Shown here: positions 7,393-14,762 of the stretch, piece after piece
How the letters are laid out: every line of letters starts with the position of its first letter
Numbering within the stretch: position 1 is the first letter of the stretch
Assembly: GCA_041746105.1 (NCBI GenBank)
Contig: JBGTHP010000030.1
Span: 1 to 43,749, forward strand
DNA length: 43,749 nt
Direction of reading: 5' to 3'
Source: JBFHRE01 sp041746105
Lineage (GTDB): Bacteria > Actinomycetota > Acidimicrobiia > Spongiisociales > ZC4RG35
The notes under the pieces: generated by a model
Told to the model about the DNA's origin: nothing
The model's database searches: none
What the model saw: the letters and a program-made list of their open reading frames with translations, nothing else
Translations under genes and position numbers: made by a program

Positions 7393-7935
7393 ATGAGCCG
7401 TATTGGAAAAATGCCGGTAGCGGTCCCGAGTGGGGTGGATGTTTCCATCGCAGGGCAAGCCGTGACGGTCAAGGGACCAAAGGGTTCGCTCGACAGGGTG
7501 TTCCCCGACAAGGTCTCGGTTGCGGTCGAGGACGGCACGGCCATCGTGACGAGGGCCGACGAAACCAGGCAGTCGAAGGCGCTTCACGGCTTGAGCCGTG
7601 CGCTGCTCGCGAACATGGTCGCCGGTGTGTCCTCCGGTTTCACCCGGGACCTCGAGATCATCGGCGTTGGATACCGCGCCATTCTCAAGGGCCGCGACCT
7701 GGAGTTGCAGCTCGGCTTCAGCCACGTGGTCAACTTCCCTGCTCCTGAAGGCATCACGTTCGATGTGCCTGAACCGACCAAGATCTCGGTGTCGGGCATC
7801 GACAAGGAACAAGTGGGACAGGTCGCCGCCAACATCCGCAAGGTTCGTCCGCCTGAGCCGTACAAAGGCAAGGGAGTTCGGTATGTAGGCGAGGTTGTTC
7901 GCCGCAAGGCAGGAAAGGCAGGTAGAGGCCGATGA
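7393..7935 (+). CDS. rplF: 50S ribosomal protein L6
   Basis: L6 lies near the sarcin-ricin loop and the factor-binding region. The ATG at 7393 gives MSRIGKMPVAVPSGV and 180 residues, the family length; the reading frame is open further upstream only as a shadow of rpsH. The internal duplication typical of L6 is present, with VKGPKGSL in the first half and the C-terminal signature RPPEPYKGKGVRY followed by VRRKAGKAGRGR. It overlaps rplR by ATGA. Confidence 0.97.
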   Translation: MSRIGKMPVAVPSGVDVSIAGQAVTVKGPKGSLDRVFPDKVSVAVEDGTAIVTRADETRQSKALHGLSRALLANMVAGVSSGFTRDLEIIGVGYRAILKGRDLELQLGFSHVVNFPAPEGITFDVPEPTKISVSGIDKEQVGQVAANIRKVRPPEPYKGKGVRYVGEVVRRKAGKAGRGR

Positions 7936-8285
7936 GACGCTCACGCGGGCAGGCTCGCCAACGGCGCCACACCAGGGTGCGAAAGCACATCGCCGGTTCG
8001 GCCTCTCGTCCCCGCCTGGCGGTTTACCGGTCAAACCGGTATATCTACGCCCAGGTCATCGACGATTCGTCCGGTGCCACGCTGGCCGCAGCCTCGTCCC
8101 AGGAAAAGGACCTGCGCGCCAAGACGCTTACCGTTGAAACGGCGAGCGAGGTGGGCAAATTGGTCGCCGATCGCGCCAAACAGGCGGGGATCTCCACGGT
8201 CGTGTTCGACCGAGGAGGCAACAGATTTCACGGTCGCATCAAGGCTCTTGCCGATGCCGCCCGCGAGTCCGGGCTGAAGTTCTAG
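7932..8285 (+). CDS. rplR: 50S ribosomal protein L18
   Basis: L18 binds 5S rRNA together with L5 and L25. The 117 residues comprise a basic N-terminus, then RHTRVRKHIAGSASRPRLAVYRSNRYIYAQVIDD (in parts) and the C-terminal VVFDRGGNRFHGRIKALADAARESGLKF, typical of the family. The start overlaps the rplF stop, and the AGGAGG immediately after its end serves rpsE. Confidence 0.97.
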   Translation: MRRSRGQARQRRHTRVRKHIAGSASRPRLAVYRSNRYIYAQVIDDSSGATLAAASSQEKDLRAKTLTVETASEVGKLVADRAKQAGISTVVFDRGGNRFHGRIKALADAARESGLKF

Positions 8286-8293
8286 GAGGAGCC

Positions 8294-8842
8294 ATGGTCG
8301 ATCAAAGACAAGAAAGCCAATTCGACGAGCGAGTGATCCAGATCAACCGAGTTGCCAAGGTGGTCAAGGGTGGTCGGCGTTTTTCGTTCACCGCATTGTG
8401 TGTGGTCGGAGACGGCGCTGGAAAAGTCGGCATTGGTTACGGCAAGGCGAAAGAAGTGCCTGCCGCCATCCAAAAAGGGATGGAAGTGGCCCGTCGGTCC
8501 ATGACTCTCATCCCGATGGCCGGCCAGACCATCATCCACCAGAACGTCGGCGAACACGACGCGTCCAGAGTGATGATCAAACCCGCCGCTCCAGGTACCG
8601 GCGTCATCGCCGGTGGCGCTGTCCGCCAGATTCTGGAAGCGGCCGGCATCAAGGACGCGCTCGCCAAGTCGCTTGGTTCCCCGACCCATCTCAACGTGGC
8701 GCGGGCGACGATGAACGCACTGAACGGGCAGAGGCGGCCCGACGAGGTCGCGAGACTTCGCGGAAAGCAGCCAGAGGACTTCGTGCCTCCAGGTCTGTTG
8801 GCGGCCTACCGATCAACAGAGTCCATGCGGGCCCGGGGCTGA
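8294..8842 (+). CDS. rpsE: 30S ribosomal protein S5
   Basis: S5 sits at the mRNA entry site and affects decoding accuracy. The 182-residue protein has FDERVIQINRVAKVVKGGRRFSFTALCVVGDGAGKVGIGYGKAKEVP (in parts), the double-stranded RNA-binding-like domain where ram mutations occur. It also has VMIKPAAPGTGVIAGGAVRQILEAAGIKD (in parts). A strong AGGAGG stands 5-6 nt before the ATG. The C-terminus carries a modest extension ending in MRARG. Confidence 0.97.
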   Translation: MVDQRQESQFDERVIQINRVAKVVKGGRRFSFTALCVVGDGAGKVGIGYGKAKEVPAAIQKGMEVARRSMTLIPMAGQTIIHQNVGEHDASRVMIKPAAPGTGVIAGGAVRQILEAAGIKDALAKSLGSPTHLNVARATMNALNGQRRPDEVARLRGKQPEDFVPPGLLAAYRSTESMRARG

Positions 8843-8853
8843 GGAGGTCTGTG

Positions 8854-9036
8854 ATGGCGACGAAGCTACATGTGACGCTCACGAAGAGCACCATCGGGGA
8901 GAAGCCCAAAACCCGAGCCACCGTGCGCGGTCTTGGTCTTCGGAAGATCCGCCAAACGGTCGAGCACAACGACACCCCCGATGTACGGGGAATGCTGCAC
9001 AAGGTGAGACACCTCGTGAGCGTCGAGGAGAAATAG
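8854..9036 (+). CDS. rpmD: 50S ribosomal protein L30
   Basis: L30 is a small two-helix, three-strand 50S protein. The ATG at 8854, preceded by GAGGAGGT, gives 60 residues beginning MATKLHVTLTKSTIG, with GLGLRKIRQTVEHNDTPDVRGML in two readable parts, the family signature. A GTG three nt upstream is also possible but is a poorer fit to the ribosome-binding site. It is followed by the first sizeable spacer of the operon, 58 bp, before rplO. Confidence 0.96.
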   Translation: MATKLHVTLTKSTIGEKPKTRATVRGLGLRKIRQTVEHNDTPDVRGMLHKVRHLVSVEEK

Positions 9037-9043
9037 GTCGCGA

Positions 9044-9083
9044 GCCTCGGGTGTCGCGTCGCGAATCCGGGCAGACCCGAGGC
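9044..9083 (+). promoter_or_regulatory. Inverted repeat covering the rplO ribosome-binding site
   Basis: GCCTCGGGT at 9044-9052 and ACCCGAGGC at 9075-9083 are perfect 9-nt complements around a 22-nt loop. The right arm contains the GAGGC part of the purine-rich stretch GAGGCAGGA (9079-9087) that would bind 16S rRNA before the rplO ATG at 9095. Pairing could therefore limit rplO translation. No U-tract follows, so a terminator is unlikely. A regulatory function is inferred. Confidence 0.5.
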
Positions 9084-9094
9084 AGGATGAAATC

Positions 9095-9553
9095 ATGAGT
9101 GAACAAAAAGAACAACTGAAGCTGCATCATCTGGTGCCCGCTCCCGGGTCGAAACGTGATCGTGTCAGGGTCGGACGTGGAGAAGGTGGAAAAAGGGGCA
9201 AGACCGCCGGGCGTGGGACCAAGGGTCTGAAGGCTCGCAGCAAGCTGCGCAAGGGGTTTGAAGGTGGGCAAACCCCTCTCGCCATGCGTCTTCCGAAGCT
9301 GAAGGGTTTCAAGAACCCGAACAAGCAGATCCATGCGGTGATCAATGTCGGCGCTCTGAGCGAGGCGTTCGGTGCAGGCGCAACCGTCGACCCCGATGTG
9401 CTCCACACCCGCGGATTGGTCAAGCATGACGGTCTGATCAAGATTCTGGCCGAAGGTGAGATCGACAAGGCATTGTCGGTGCACACACACGCCATCAGCG
9501 CAGCCGCTCAGGCCAAAATCGAAGCTGCCGGTGGCTCTGTCACCATCATCTGA
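9095..9553 (+). CDS. rplO: 50S ribosomal protein L15
   Basis: L15 is a late-assembly 50S protein. The 152-residue sequence shows KLHHLVPAPGSKRDRVRVGRGEGGKRGKTAGRGTKGLKAR (in parts), the Gly/Arg-rich extension that threads into rRNA. It continues with GFEGGQTPLAMRLPKLKGFKNPNK and the C-terminal domain ending AAGGSVTII. It lies after a 58-bp spacer with an inverted repeat, and secY follows 59 bp later. Confidence 0.97.
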   Translation: MSEQKEQLKLHHLVPAPGSKRDRVRVGRGEGGKRGKTAGRGTKGLKARSKLRKGFEGGQTPLAMRLPKLKGFKNPNKQIHAVINVGALSEAFGAGATVDPDVLHTRGLVKHDGLIKILAEGEIDKALSVHTHAISAAAQAKIEAAGGSVTII

Positions 9554-9612
9554 GGGGCGGGGTTGCGGCCGCGGTCGCCCTTGTCCGATAGCCATGGGAG
9601 AATGACGGATCT

Positions 9613-10938
9613 ATGAATGCTCTTTCCATCTACCGTCACATGTTTGCGGTGCCGGATCTCCGTAGGAAGATCCTGTTCACGCTGCTGATGATGGGCGTCT
9701 ATCGCCTCGGAACCGCGATCCCGGTCCCTGGTGTCGACCTCGACGCGCTGCAACTGTTCCAGCGCCAGCAGGAACAAGGTGGCATCTTTGGTCTGCTCAA
9801 CCTGTTCTCGGGCGGCGGTCTCGAACAAATGTCGATTTTTGCCCTGGGGATCATGCCCTACATCACGGCATCGATCATCATGCAGCTACTCACGGTTGTG
9901 ATTCCGCGTCTCCAGGCGCTCCAGGAGGAGGGCCAATCCGGACAGAAGGTGATCACGCAGTGGACTCGTTACATGACGGTGGTTTTGTCGCTGATCCAAT
10001 CGACCAGCTTCACCTACCTGTTCCACATTGGCGTCTACACCAACGGGATCGATCTCGTGCCCAATTACTGGTGGGGCAGGGTGACGCTGATCGTGATCAC
10101 GATGACTGCAGGTACGGCGTTTGTCATGTGGCTGGGTGAGTTGATCACCCAACGCGGCGTCGGCAACGGGATGTCGATACTGATCTTTGTTTCGATTCTT
10201 TCCCAGTTCCCGAGCACCTTCGGCATCCTGTACGCCAACACCGCCCAGGGTGGGCGCTGGCTGCCGTTCTGGATCGTGCTGGCAGTGTTCTTGATCATGA
10301 TCGCCGCCATCATCTATATCGATCAGGGCCAGAGACGGATACCGGTCCAATTCGCCAAGAGAGTCAGGGGCCGGAGGGTGATGGGTGGACAATCCACCTA
10401 TATCCCGATCAAGGTGAACACCGCAGGGGTCATCCCCGTGATCTTTGCCTCGTCCTTCTTGTTGTTCCCTGCGCTTTTCGTTTCGGCGATACCCAGCGAC
10501 GGTCGATGGATGGCGGCGGCTCGTACCTGGGTGAACGAGAACCTCGGGGGCGGTGCAGGTCAGGGATCGATTTCGGTTTGGTACGTGATCGCGATGTTCA
10601 CACTCATCATCTTCTTCACGTTCTTCTATACCCAGATCCAGTTTGATCCCGACAAACAATCGGAGATGATCCAGCGTCAGGGCGGGTTCATCCCCGGCGT
10701 GAGACCAGGTCGTCAGACTGCCGAGCACCTGCGTCATATCCTGAGTCGCATCACCCTTCCTGGAGCCGTTTTCCTCGGCGTGATCGCGATCCTTCCGGCC
10801 GCGGCCGGGTTGATCTGGAACCTTCCGCTTGGATTCTCTGGCGTGTCGATTCTGATCATCGTCGGCGTCGCTCTCGAGACGATGAAACAGATCGAGAGCC
10901 AGCTCACGATGCGTAACTACGAGGGGTTCTTGACATGA
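9613..10938 (+). CDS. secY: Protein translocase subunit SecY
   Basis: SecY is the channel of the Sec translocon in the cytoplasmic membrane. The 441-residue protein has about ten hydrophobic segments. Landmarks are LRRKILFTLLMMGVYRLGTAIPVPGVD at the N-terminus (in parts), FGLLNLFSGGGLEQMSIFALGIMPYITASIIMQLL and the cytoplasmic loop QAEHLRHIL-like RQTAEHLRHILSRITLPGA. GGGAGA at 9595-9600 is a distant ribosome-binding candidate. The stop overlaps a possible 37-codon ORF and a perfect hairpin. Confidence 0.97.
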   Translation: MNALSIYRHMFAVPDLRRKILFTLLMMGVYRLGTAIPVPGVDLDALQLFQRQQEQGGIFGLLNLFSGGGLEQMSIFALGIMPYITASIIMQLLTVVIPRLQALQEEGQSGQKVITQWTRYMTVVLSLIQSTSFTYLFHIGVYTNGIDLVPNYWWGRVTLIVITMTAGTAFVMWLGELITQRGVGNGMSILIFVSILSQFPSTFGILYANTAQGGRWLPFWIVLAVFLIMIAAIIYIDQGQRRIPVQFAKRVRGRRVMGGQSTYIPIKVNTAGVIPVIFASSFLLFPALFVSAIPSDGRWMAAARTWVNENLGGGAGQGSISVWYVIAMFTLIIFFTFFYTQIQFDPDKQSEMIQRQGGFIPGVRPGRQTAEHLRHILSRITLPGAVFLGVIAILPAAAGLIWNLPLGFSGVSILIIVGVALETMKQIESQLTMRNYEGFLT

Positions 10939-10952
10939 GCTTCGCTCATGTC
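10932..10952 (+). promoter_or_regulatory. Perfect hairpin straddling the secY stop codon
   Basis: GACATGAGC (10932-10940) and GCTCATGTC (10944-10952) form a perfect 9-bp stem closed by a TTC loop, and U-G pairs could extend it outward. It contains the secY TGA (10936-10938) and the overlapping ATG at 10935. There is no U-run, so a Rho-independent terminator is not indicated. It could be an attenuator, a processing site, or a brake on re-initiation between secY and adk. Confidence 0.55.
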
Positions 10953-11048
10953 GGTCGCGAGCCCCGAGTTGCGCGCTGCGAGTCTCGCGTAGGCGGTTTG
11001 CGTGTCGACCCGGGACTCGAGACCCGGGACCGAAGCCGAACGACGTGA
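10935..11048 (+). CDS. Possible 37-codon linker ORF between secY and adk
   Basis: An ATG at 10935 overlaps the secY stop (ATGA), and the reading frame stays open for 37 codons. It ends at a TGA (11046-11048) that overlaps the adk GTG start (GTGA). The peptide is arginine-rich (MSFAHVGREPRV at the N-terminus) and resembles no family I know. If it is translated, ribosomes could pass from secY to adk without a fresh initiation site, and adk indeed has no recognisable Shine-Dalgarno. The alternative is a chance open frame through an intergenic repeat; the DNA holds a direct repeat of GACCCGGGAC at 11007-11030. Confidence 0.35.
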   Translation: MSFAHVGREPRVARCESRVGGLRVDPGLETRDRSRTT

Positions 11049-11587
11049 GGCTTCTCTTTGTGGGACCTCCCGGCGCCGGTAAGGGAACGCAGGCCCAGCG
11101 GGTAGCCGAGAAGCTCGGGTTGGCCCATGTTTCCACCGGCGATATGTTCCGAGCGATCGATCCGATTTCGCCACTGGGTGCGAGGATCAAGGCGATCATG
11201 GAATCGGGTGGGTACGTATCCGACGACATCGTCATCGAGATGCTTCAAACCCGAATCGGTGAACCCGACGCCATCAACGGCTACATCCTCGACGGGTTTC
11301 CACGCACACTCCCTCAGGCCGAAGCCCTGGATCAGTTCCTGGGAGCCGAAGGGTTGGACGCAGTGGTCCTGTTTGAAGTCGCTGAGGACGAGGTGGTCTC
11401 ACGTATGCTTTCAAGGGGCCGCGCGGATGACACCGAGGACACCATTCGCACCCGGTTGGGTGTCTACCGCGAACAGACCGAGCCGCTCATAGAGTTGTAC
11501 GACCGAAGAGGAATCGTGCGCAGGGTCGACGCCATTGGTGAGATCGAAACCATCACCGACCGGGTGCTCGACATGCTCGGATCCTGA
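11045..11587 (+). CDS. adk: Adenylate kinase (short form)
   Basis: Adenylate kinase converts ATP and AMP to two ADP in the cytoplasm. The 180-residue protein has the P-loop GPPGAGKGT at 7-15, STGDMFR at 30-36 and the AMP-site DGFPRT at 83-88. The LID region is short (around RGRADDTEDTIRTRL), as in the compact actinobacterial enzymes (about 181 residues in Mycobacterium) and without the zinc-binding long LID. It starts with GTG and lacks a clear ribosome-binding site. It converges with the next gene, 4 bp away. Confidence 0.96.
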   Translation: MRLLFVGPPGAGKGTQAQRVAEKLGLAHVSTGDMFRAIDPISPLGARIKAIMESGGYVSDDIVIEMLQTRIGEPDAINGYILDGFPRTLPQAEALDQFLGAEGLDAVVLFEVAEDEVVSRMLSRGRADDTEDTIRTRLGVYREQTEPLIELYDRRGIVRRVDAIGEIETITDRVLDMLGS

Positions 11588-11591
11588 CCAG

Positions 11592-12776
11592 TCATCGGCG
11601 ATGGTGTAGGTCATTGTTTGGGATCCGCAGCCACACTGCCATGGTCTCAGGCGCCAAAACCTCTCTGAGAACCGCCGCCATCCGCGACGTGACCTCCTCG
11701 AGGTCGACGCTGTGGCTCAACTCGTCGGCCACCCGGTTGACCACGCGGCTGGTGTCGTAACGCGAGCGGAAGAACCTGCGATCGACGACCGCCTGGACCC
11801 GGCGCAGCAGCGGAGCGAAGAGCGAAGCGACCGCAAGAGTGGTTGCCGCGACCGGGAGGTCGCCTTCCACCGGCAAGAGACCCCTGAGGATCACAACAAG
11901 CAGCACGTAGAACACCGCGAGAACCGACACCACCACCACATAGGTAACGGATCGAGAGACGATCCGGTCGATGGCATACAGGCGGTAGCGGAGAATGGCC
12001 GCCACCACGGCCACCGGCAGAGCCCACAGGCCAAGAATCACCACGACGCCTGTGATCACGTCGAACACGTCCTGTCCGAGGTACTCCCCAAAGATCGGGC
12101 TGATGATCGCCATCAGCCCCAGTACAAATCCGGCGCCGGCGAGAAACATAACCAATTGGGCACGTTCAACGCCGTGTGATTGCCGGAACCGAACGAACAG
12201 CGTGGCCACCCCAATCAAGGCGCCGACGGGCAAGACAACGATTGCTCCGTCAACCACCGGGCCCACCCAGGCCGGTCCGAATCCGAGTGGATTTATTCGT
12301 CCCGAGACCTCCAACGGGCCCGGCCGGATAACCGCGCCAACCGGTATGACCCCCAGCAGTAACAGAGTGAACACGCGGTATGTCCATCGCGACCAGCGCC
12401 TTGGGATCAAGCCGTTCGGAAACACAAACAAGAGCGAAACGATCCCCCAGAAGATGATCATCGGCGTAGCGTTCGTCAGTGCCTCGAGCACACCTCCGGC
12501 TTGGTCGGTCATTTGTTCGGAAAGCCAGCCGCCGATAATGGCGAATCCGGCCGCCGCCCCGGAGATTGCCAGTAGCCGCCCGACCGGGTTGGCCGGACGC
12601 CGGATCAGCAATATGGCGCCTGCGACGGGAAACGCCAGAAGGCCGAACGGCCATTGCCAGTCTTCGACAGGTGGCAAAACCACTTCGAGCAGGATTCCGC
12701 CCGAGACGATCGACGCCCACAACAGATGTAAGAGTGTTCGTGGAGAAATGCTCCGGCCGGTTGTGGGCGCAGTCAT
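11592..12776 (-). CDS. Membrane sensor-like protein lacking a kinase domain
   Basis: The 394-residue protein has roughly eight to nine hydrophobic segments from residue 15 to about 325. After a segment typical of certain actinobacterial and Chloroflexi sensor kinases (RYRLYAIDRIVSRSVTYVVV), it has two more membrane spans and a cytoplasmic coil with FFRSRYDTSRVVNRVADELSHSVDLEEV, in parts. It then ends at VWLRIPN. In relatives this layout precedes GAF, histidine kinase and ATPase domains; none of these is present here. It may be a truncated sensor or a partner that works with a separate kinase. It sits on the minus strand between adk and map, interrupting a usual adk-map pair. Confidence 0.7.
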   Translation of the reverse strand: MTAPTTGRSISPRTLLHLLWASIVSGGILLEVVLPPVEDWQWPFGLLAFPVAGAILLIRRPANPVGRLLAISGAAAGFAIIGGWLSEQMTDQAGGVLEALTNATPMIIFWGIVSLLFVFPNGLIPRRWSRWTYRVFTLLLLGVIPVGAVIRPGPLEVSGRINPLGFGPAWVGPVVDGAIVVLPVGALIGVATLFVRFRQSHGVERAQLVMFLAGAGFVLGLMAIISPIFGEYLGQDVFDVITGVVVILGLWALPVAVVAAILRYRLYAIDRIVSRSVTYVVVVSVLAVFYVLLVVILRGLLPVEGDLPVAATTLAVASLFAPLLRRVQAVVDRRFFRSRYDTSRVVNRVADELSHSVDLEEVTSRMAAVLREVLAPETMAVWLRIPNNDLHHRR

Positions 12777-13030
12777 CGTTGAGCCAATCGTCTTCTTGTG
12801 CCGTCACGTCATCGTTACGGTTGCGGCCGGTATCACCACCCCTCCGGCCGGCGCGTCGATCCAAACTGGGTGCTCGAGTGGGTGCAGGTTCGGCCGAAAA
12901 TCCTGCAGGTTGTGGGAGCTGATAGAGTTTTCCAGCCCGAGCCGGGCTTGTTTGCGGCCCCAACGTTTTGGATCCGGCAATCTTTGGGCCAGGCCGAGCA
13001 GGACGCGCACGCGAAGAGGAGAATCGAGCC
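12777..13030. other. Divergent intergenic region upstream of map
   Basis: This 254-bp stretch separates the minus-strand sensor-like gene from the map leader ORF and must hold both promoters. Two inverted repeats are visible: CGGCCGG (12824-12830) with CCGGCCG (12844-12850), and AGCCCG (12934-12939) with CGGGCT (12943-12948). A TAGAGT at 12923-12928 could be a -10 box for map, but no good -35 was found. No conserved coding sequence was recognised. Confidence 0.4.
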
Positions 13031-13108
13031 ATGTTGAGGACACGGATGGAGCGATCCGTAACCGGAAGCTGTCCAAGCCCAACCTCAGGCGCCGTTTCCC
13101 GATCATGA
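13031..13108 (+). CDS. Short leader ORF translationally coupled to map
   Basis: A 25-codon ORF (MLRTRMERSVTG at the N-terminus, ending in SGAVSRS) starts at ATG 13031, 9 nt after a strong GAGGAG ribosome-binding site (13016-13021). Its TGA at 13106-13108 overlaps the map ATG as ATGA. The map ATG itself has no Shine-Dalgarno, so the simplest reading is that ribosomes load on the leader and re-initiate at map. I recognise no protein family. The peptide may matter only as a translation relay. Confidence 0.5.
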   Translation: MLRTRMERSVTGSCPSPTSGAVSRS

Positions 13109-13884
13109 TCACTTTCAAAAAACCCCACGAGTTCGCCAAGATGGCGATCGCCGGCAGAGTGGTGGCGGAGGCACACGCCGCGGTCAGGGAGGCGATCCGG
13201 CCCGGTATCTCGATGGAAGAACTCGACATCATCGCCGACAAGGCGATCAGGGCCGGGGCCTGTATTCCTAGTTTTTTAGGCTATCTCGGAAGTTATCCGG
13301 CCGTTATCTGCGCCTCACCCAACGATGTCATCGTCCATGGAATACCGGGTGGATACCGTTTGAAGAGCGGCGACGTGGTAGCCATCGATGTCGGTGCGAT
13401 ACATGAGGGTTACCACGGCGACGCCGCATTCACGGCTGTGGTGGGCGATGTACCGCCTGAGGTTCAGCGACTCGTGGATGTCACAGAAGAGGCGATGTGG
13501 GCCGGTGTCTCTGCTGTCAAACACGGGTCGAGAGTCGGAGACATTGCCCACGCCGTCGAAGCGGTGGGACGCCGTGAGGGTTACGGGATAGTCGAAGGTT
13601 ACGGCGGTCACGGGATTGGGCGCCAGATGCACGAAGAACCCCATATCCCCAACGTCGGACAGCCGGGGAGGGGCTACAAGCTCAAACAGGGGATGGCGGT
13701 CTGCATCGAACCGATGTTCAATCTCGGTTCGGCTGCTACCAAGGTAGATGCGGACGGGTGGACCGTTCGAACGGTGGACGGATCGTTGTCGGCCCATTGG
13801 GAGCACACCGTTGCAATAACGCCCGATGGCGTCACCGTCACCACCGTTCTAGAGGATGCGAAGCTCCCTGTAGCTCTGGGCTGA
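13105..13884 (+). CDS. map: Methionine aminopeptidase, type I
   Basis: This enzyme removes the N-terminal Met from nascent proteins. The 259-residue product begins MITFKKPHEFAKMAIAGRVV, the usual N-terminus. It carries the dinuclear metal ligands in IDVGAIHEGYHGDAAFT (first Asp) and GDAAFT (second Asp), EGYGGHGIGRQMHEEP (His), CIEPMF (Glu) and SAHWEHTVAI (Glu). The frame remains open far upstream, but only as a shadow of the antisense membrane gene. No Shine-Dalgarno precedes the ATG; it overlaps the stop of the 25-codon leader. It converges with the L,D-transpeptidase gene. Confidence 0.95.
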   Translation: MITFKKPHEFAKMAIAGRVVAEAHAAVREAIRPGISMEELDIIADKAIRAGACIPSFLGYLGSYPAVICASPNDVIVHGIPGGYRLKSGDVVAIDVGAIHEGYHGDAAFTAVVGDVPPEVQRLVDVTEEAMWAGVSAVKHGSRVGDIAHAVEAVGRREGYGIVEGYGGHGIGRQMHEEPHIPNVGQPGRGYKLKQGMAVCIEPMFNLGSAATKVDADGWTVRTVDGSLSAHWEHTVAITPDGVTVTTVLEDAKLPVALG

Positions 13885-13889
13885 AACCT

Positions 13890-13909
13890 CGGCCCCTCAG
13901 AGGAGGCCG
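13890..13909. terminator. Hairpin between convergent map and L,D-transpeptidase genes
   Basis: CGGCC plus CCTC (13890-13898) can pair with GAGG and GGCCG (13900-13909), with one bulged A. The hairpin lies in the 41-bp gap between two converging genes, where a bidirectional terminator would be expected. It has no clear U-run on either side, so the call is tentative. Confidence 0.4.
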
Positions 13910-13925
13910 CGTGAGCTCCGCACCG

Positions 13926-14744
13926 TCATGACAGAGGAAATCCACCGTTGGTGACGAATCCGTTCTCGGTTGGTCGCGGGAGAAGTGGCAGAAGACTCTC
14001 TCGCTCTATCGAATTCCCGTACACGTAGATCGGCATCCCGATGTTCAGTTCGGTCGTCAGATAGTCCATGTCGTGAAGTTCGACGCGGACGCACCCGTGG
14101 GAGTCAGGGTATGGGGGAACGTTGTATGAACCGTGGATGGCGTACCCGCCCCGAAAGTAATAAGGGCGGTAGAGACCGCCGAGATAGGAGATGCGCCAGC
14201 CGTTGACGTGGCGATAGAAGCGGTAGTCACCCTCTGGTGTGGTCGCTTTTACGTATCGACCGCCGGCGTTTCGGTAGGCGGCGCCGTTGCCAGAGGAGAT
14301 GGGCAACACCACCTTCACCAACTGTCGTTCGATCAGGTACAAGACCTGGCGGTCGAGGTCTACTTCGACCCGATCAGGTTCAGAGGCGACCGGCAGGCTC
14401 ACCTTGATGTCGAGAAGTGTCCAGTCCTTTGACCGGAAAATGCCATCGCGGTCGAGTTTGTGGATCTTCTGAAAGGCGTAGACGGCTCCGAGGGTGGCCC
14501 CGCCGAAGTTCCCATCCGGCGTCCCCGGCCGGTAACCGGCCTCGGCCAAACGGTTTTGGAGATGCTCCACCCAGGGTCCTGCGTCTCCCCGCTGAAGTTC
14601 GTCAGGAACATAGTCACTCTGTCCGGGGAGGTAACTGGTCGGTTCGTCCGTGTACGCGTCGATCGCCACCGCCGGTGTGGTGCTGAAGACGGTGAGGGCG
14701 CACGCCGCCACAACCATCGAAATAGACCGCTTCGCCAACAACAC
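13926..14744 (-). CDS. Secreted L,D-transpeptidase with peptidoglycan-binding domain
   Basis: The product is a YkuD-type L,D-transpeptidase that makes 3-3 cross-links in, or attaches proteins to, peptidoglycan outside the membrane. From the GTG at 14744 (272 residues) there is a signal peptide (KRSISMVVAACALTVF, cleaved after about TPAVA). A peptidoglycan-binding-1 domain follows at about 46-100 (LQRGDAGPWVEHLQNRLAEAGY), then the catalytic domain with AIHGS and the active-site SHGCVR at 215-220 (Cys218). A GTG at 14762 is also in frame, but 14744 is preceded by AAAAGGGG. A minus-strand TATCGT (14774-14779) is a plausible -10. The gene stands between map and rpmJ, where infA is commonly found. 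Confidence 0.9.
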   Translation of the reverse strand: MLLAKRSISMVVAACALTVFSTTPAVAIDAYTDEPTSYLPGQSDYVPDELQRGDAGPWVEHLQNRLAEAGYRPGTPDGNFGGATLGAVYAFQKIHKLDRDGIFRSKDWTLLDIKVSLPVASEPDRVEVDLDRQVLYLIERQLVKVVLPISSGNGAAYRNAGGRYVKATTPEGDYRFYRHVNGWRISYLGGLYRPYYFRGGYAIHGSYNVPPYPDSHGCVRVELHDMDYLTTELNIGMPIYVYGNSIERESLLPLLPRPTENGFVTNGGFPLS

Positions 14745-14762
14745 AGACCCCTTTTCCAACAC

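Noticed and set aside
9051..9098. A 15-codon frame (GTG 9051) ending on the rplO start.
   Set aside because: It has no ribosome-binding site and lies in the hairpin loop. Since many genes here start ATGA, an overlap with a stop is common by chance.
4340..12930. The 15-mer GGAGCTGATAGAGTT occurs both in rpsC (around 4340) and upstream of map (around 12915).
   Set aside because: One chance 15-mer match is expected in a window of this size, and one copy is simply coding for the S3 tail (AGADRV). No further similarity flanks it.
11995..13884. A very long open frame (629 codons) that includes map.
   Set aside because: The first 370 codons are antisense to the membrane sensor-like gene and have no plausible protein features; map starts at 13105.
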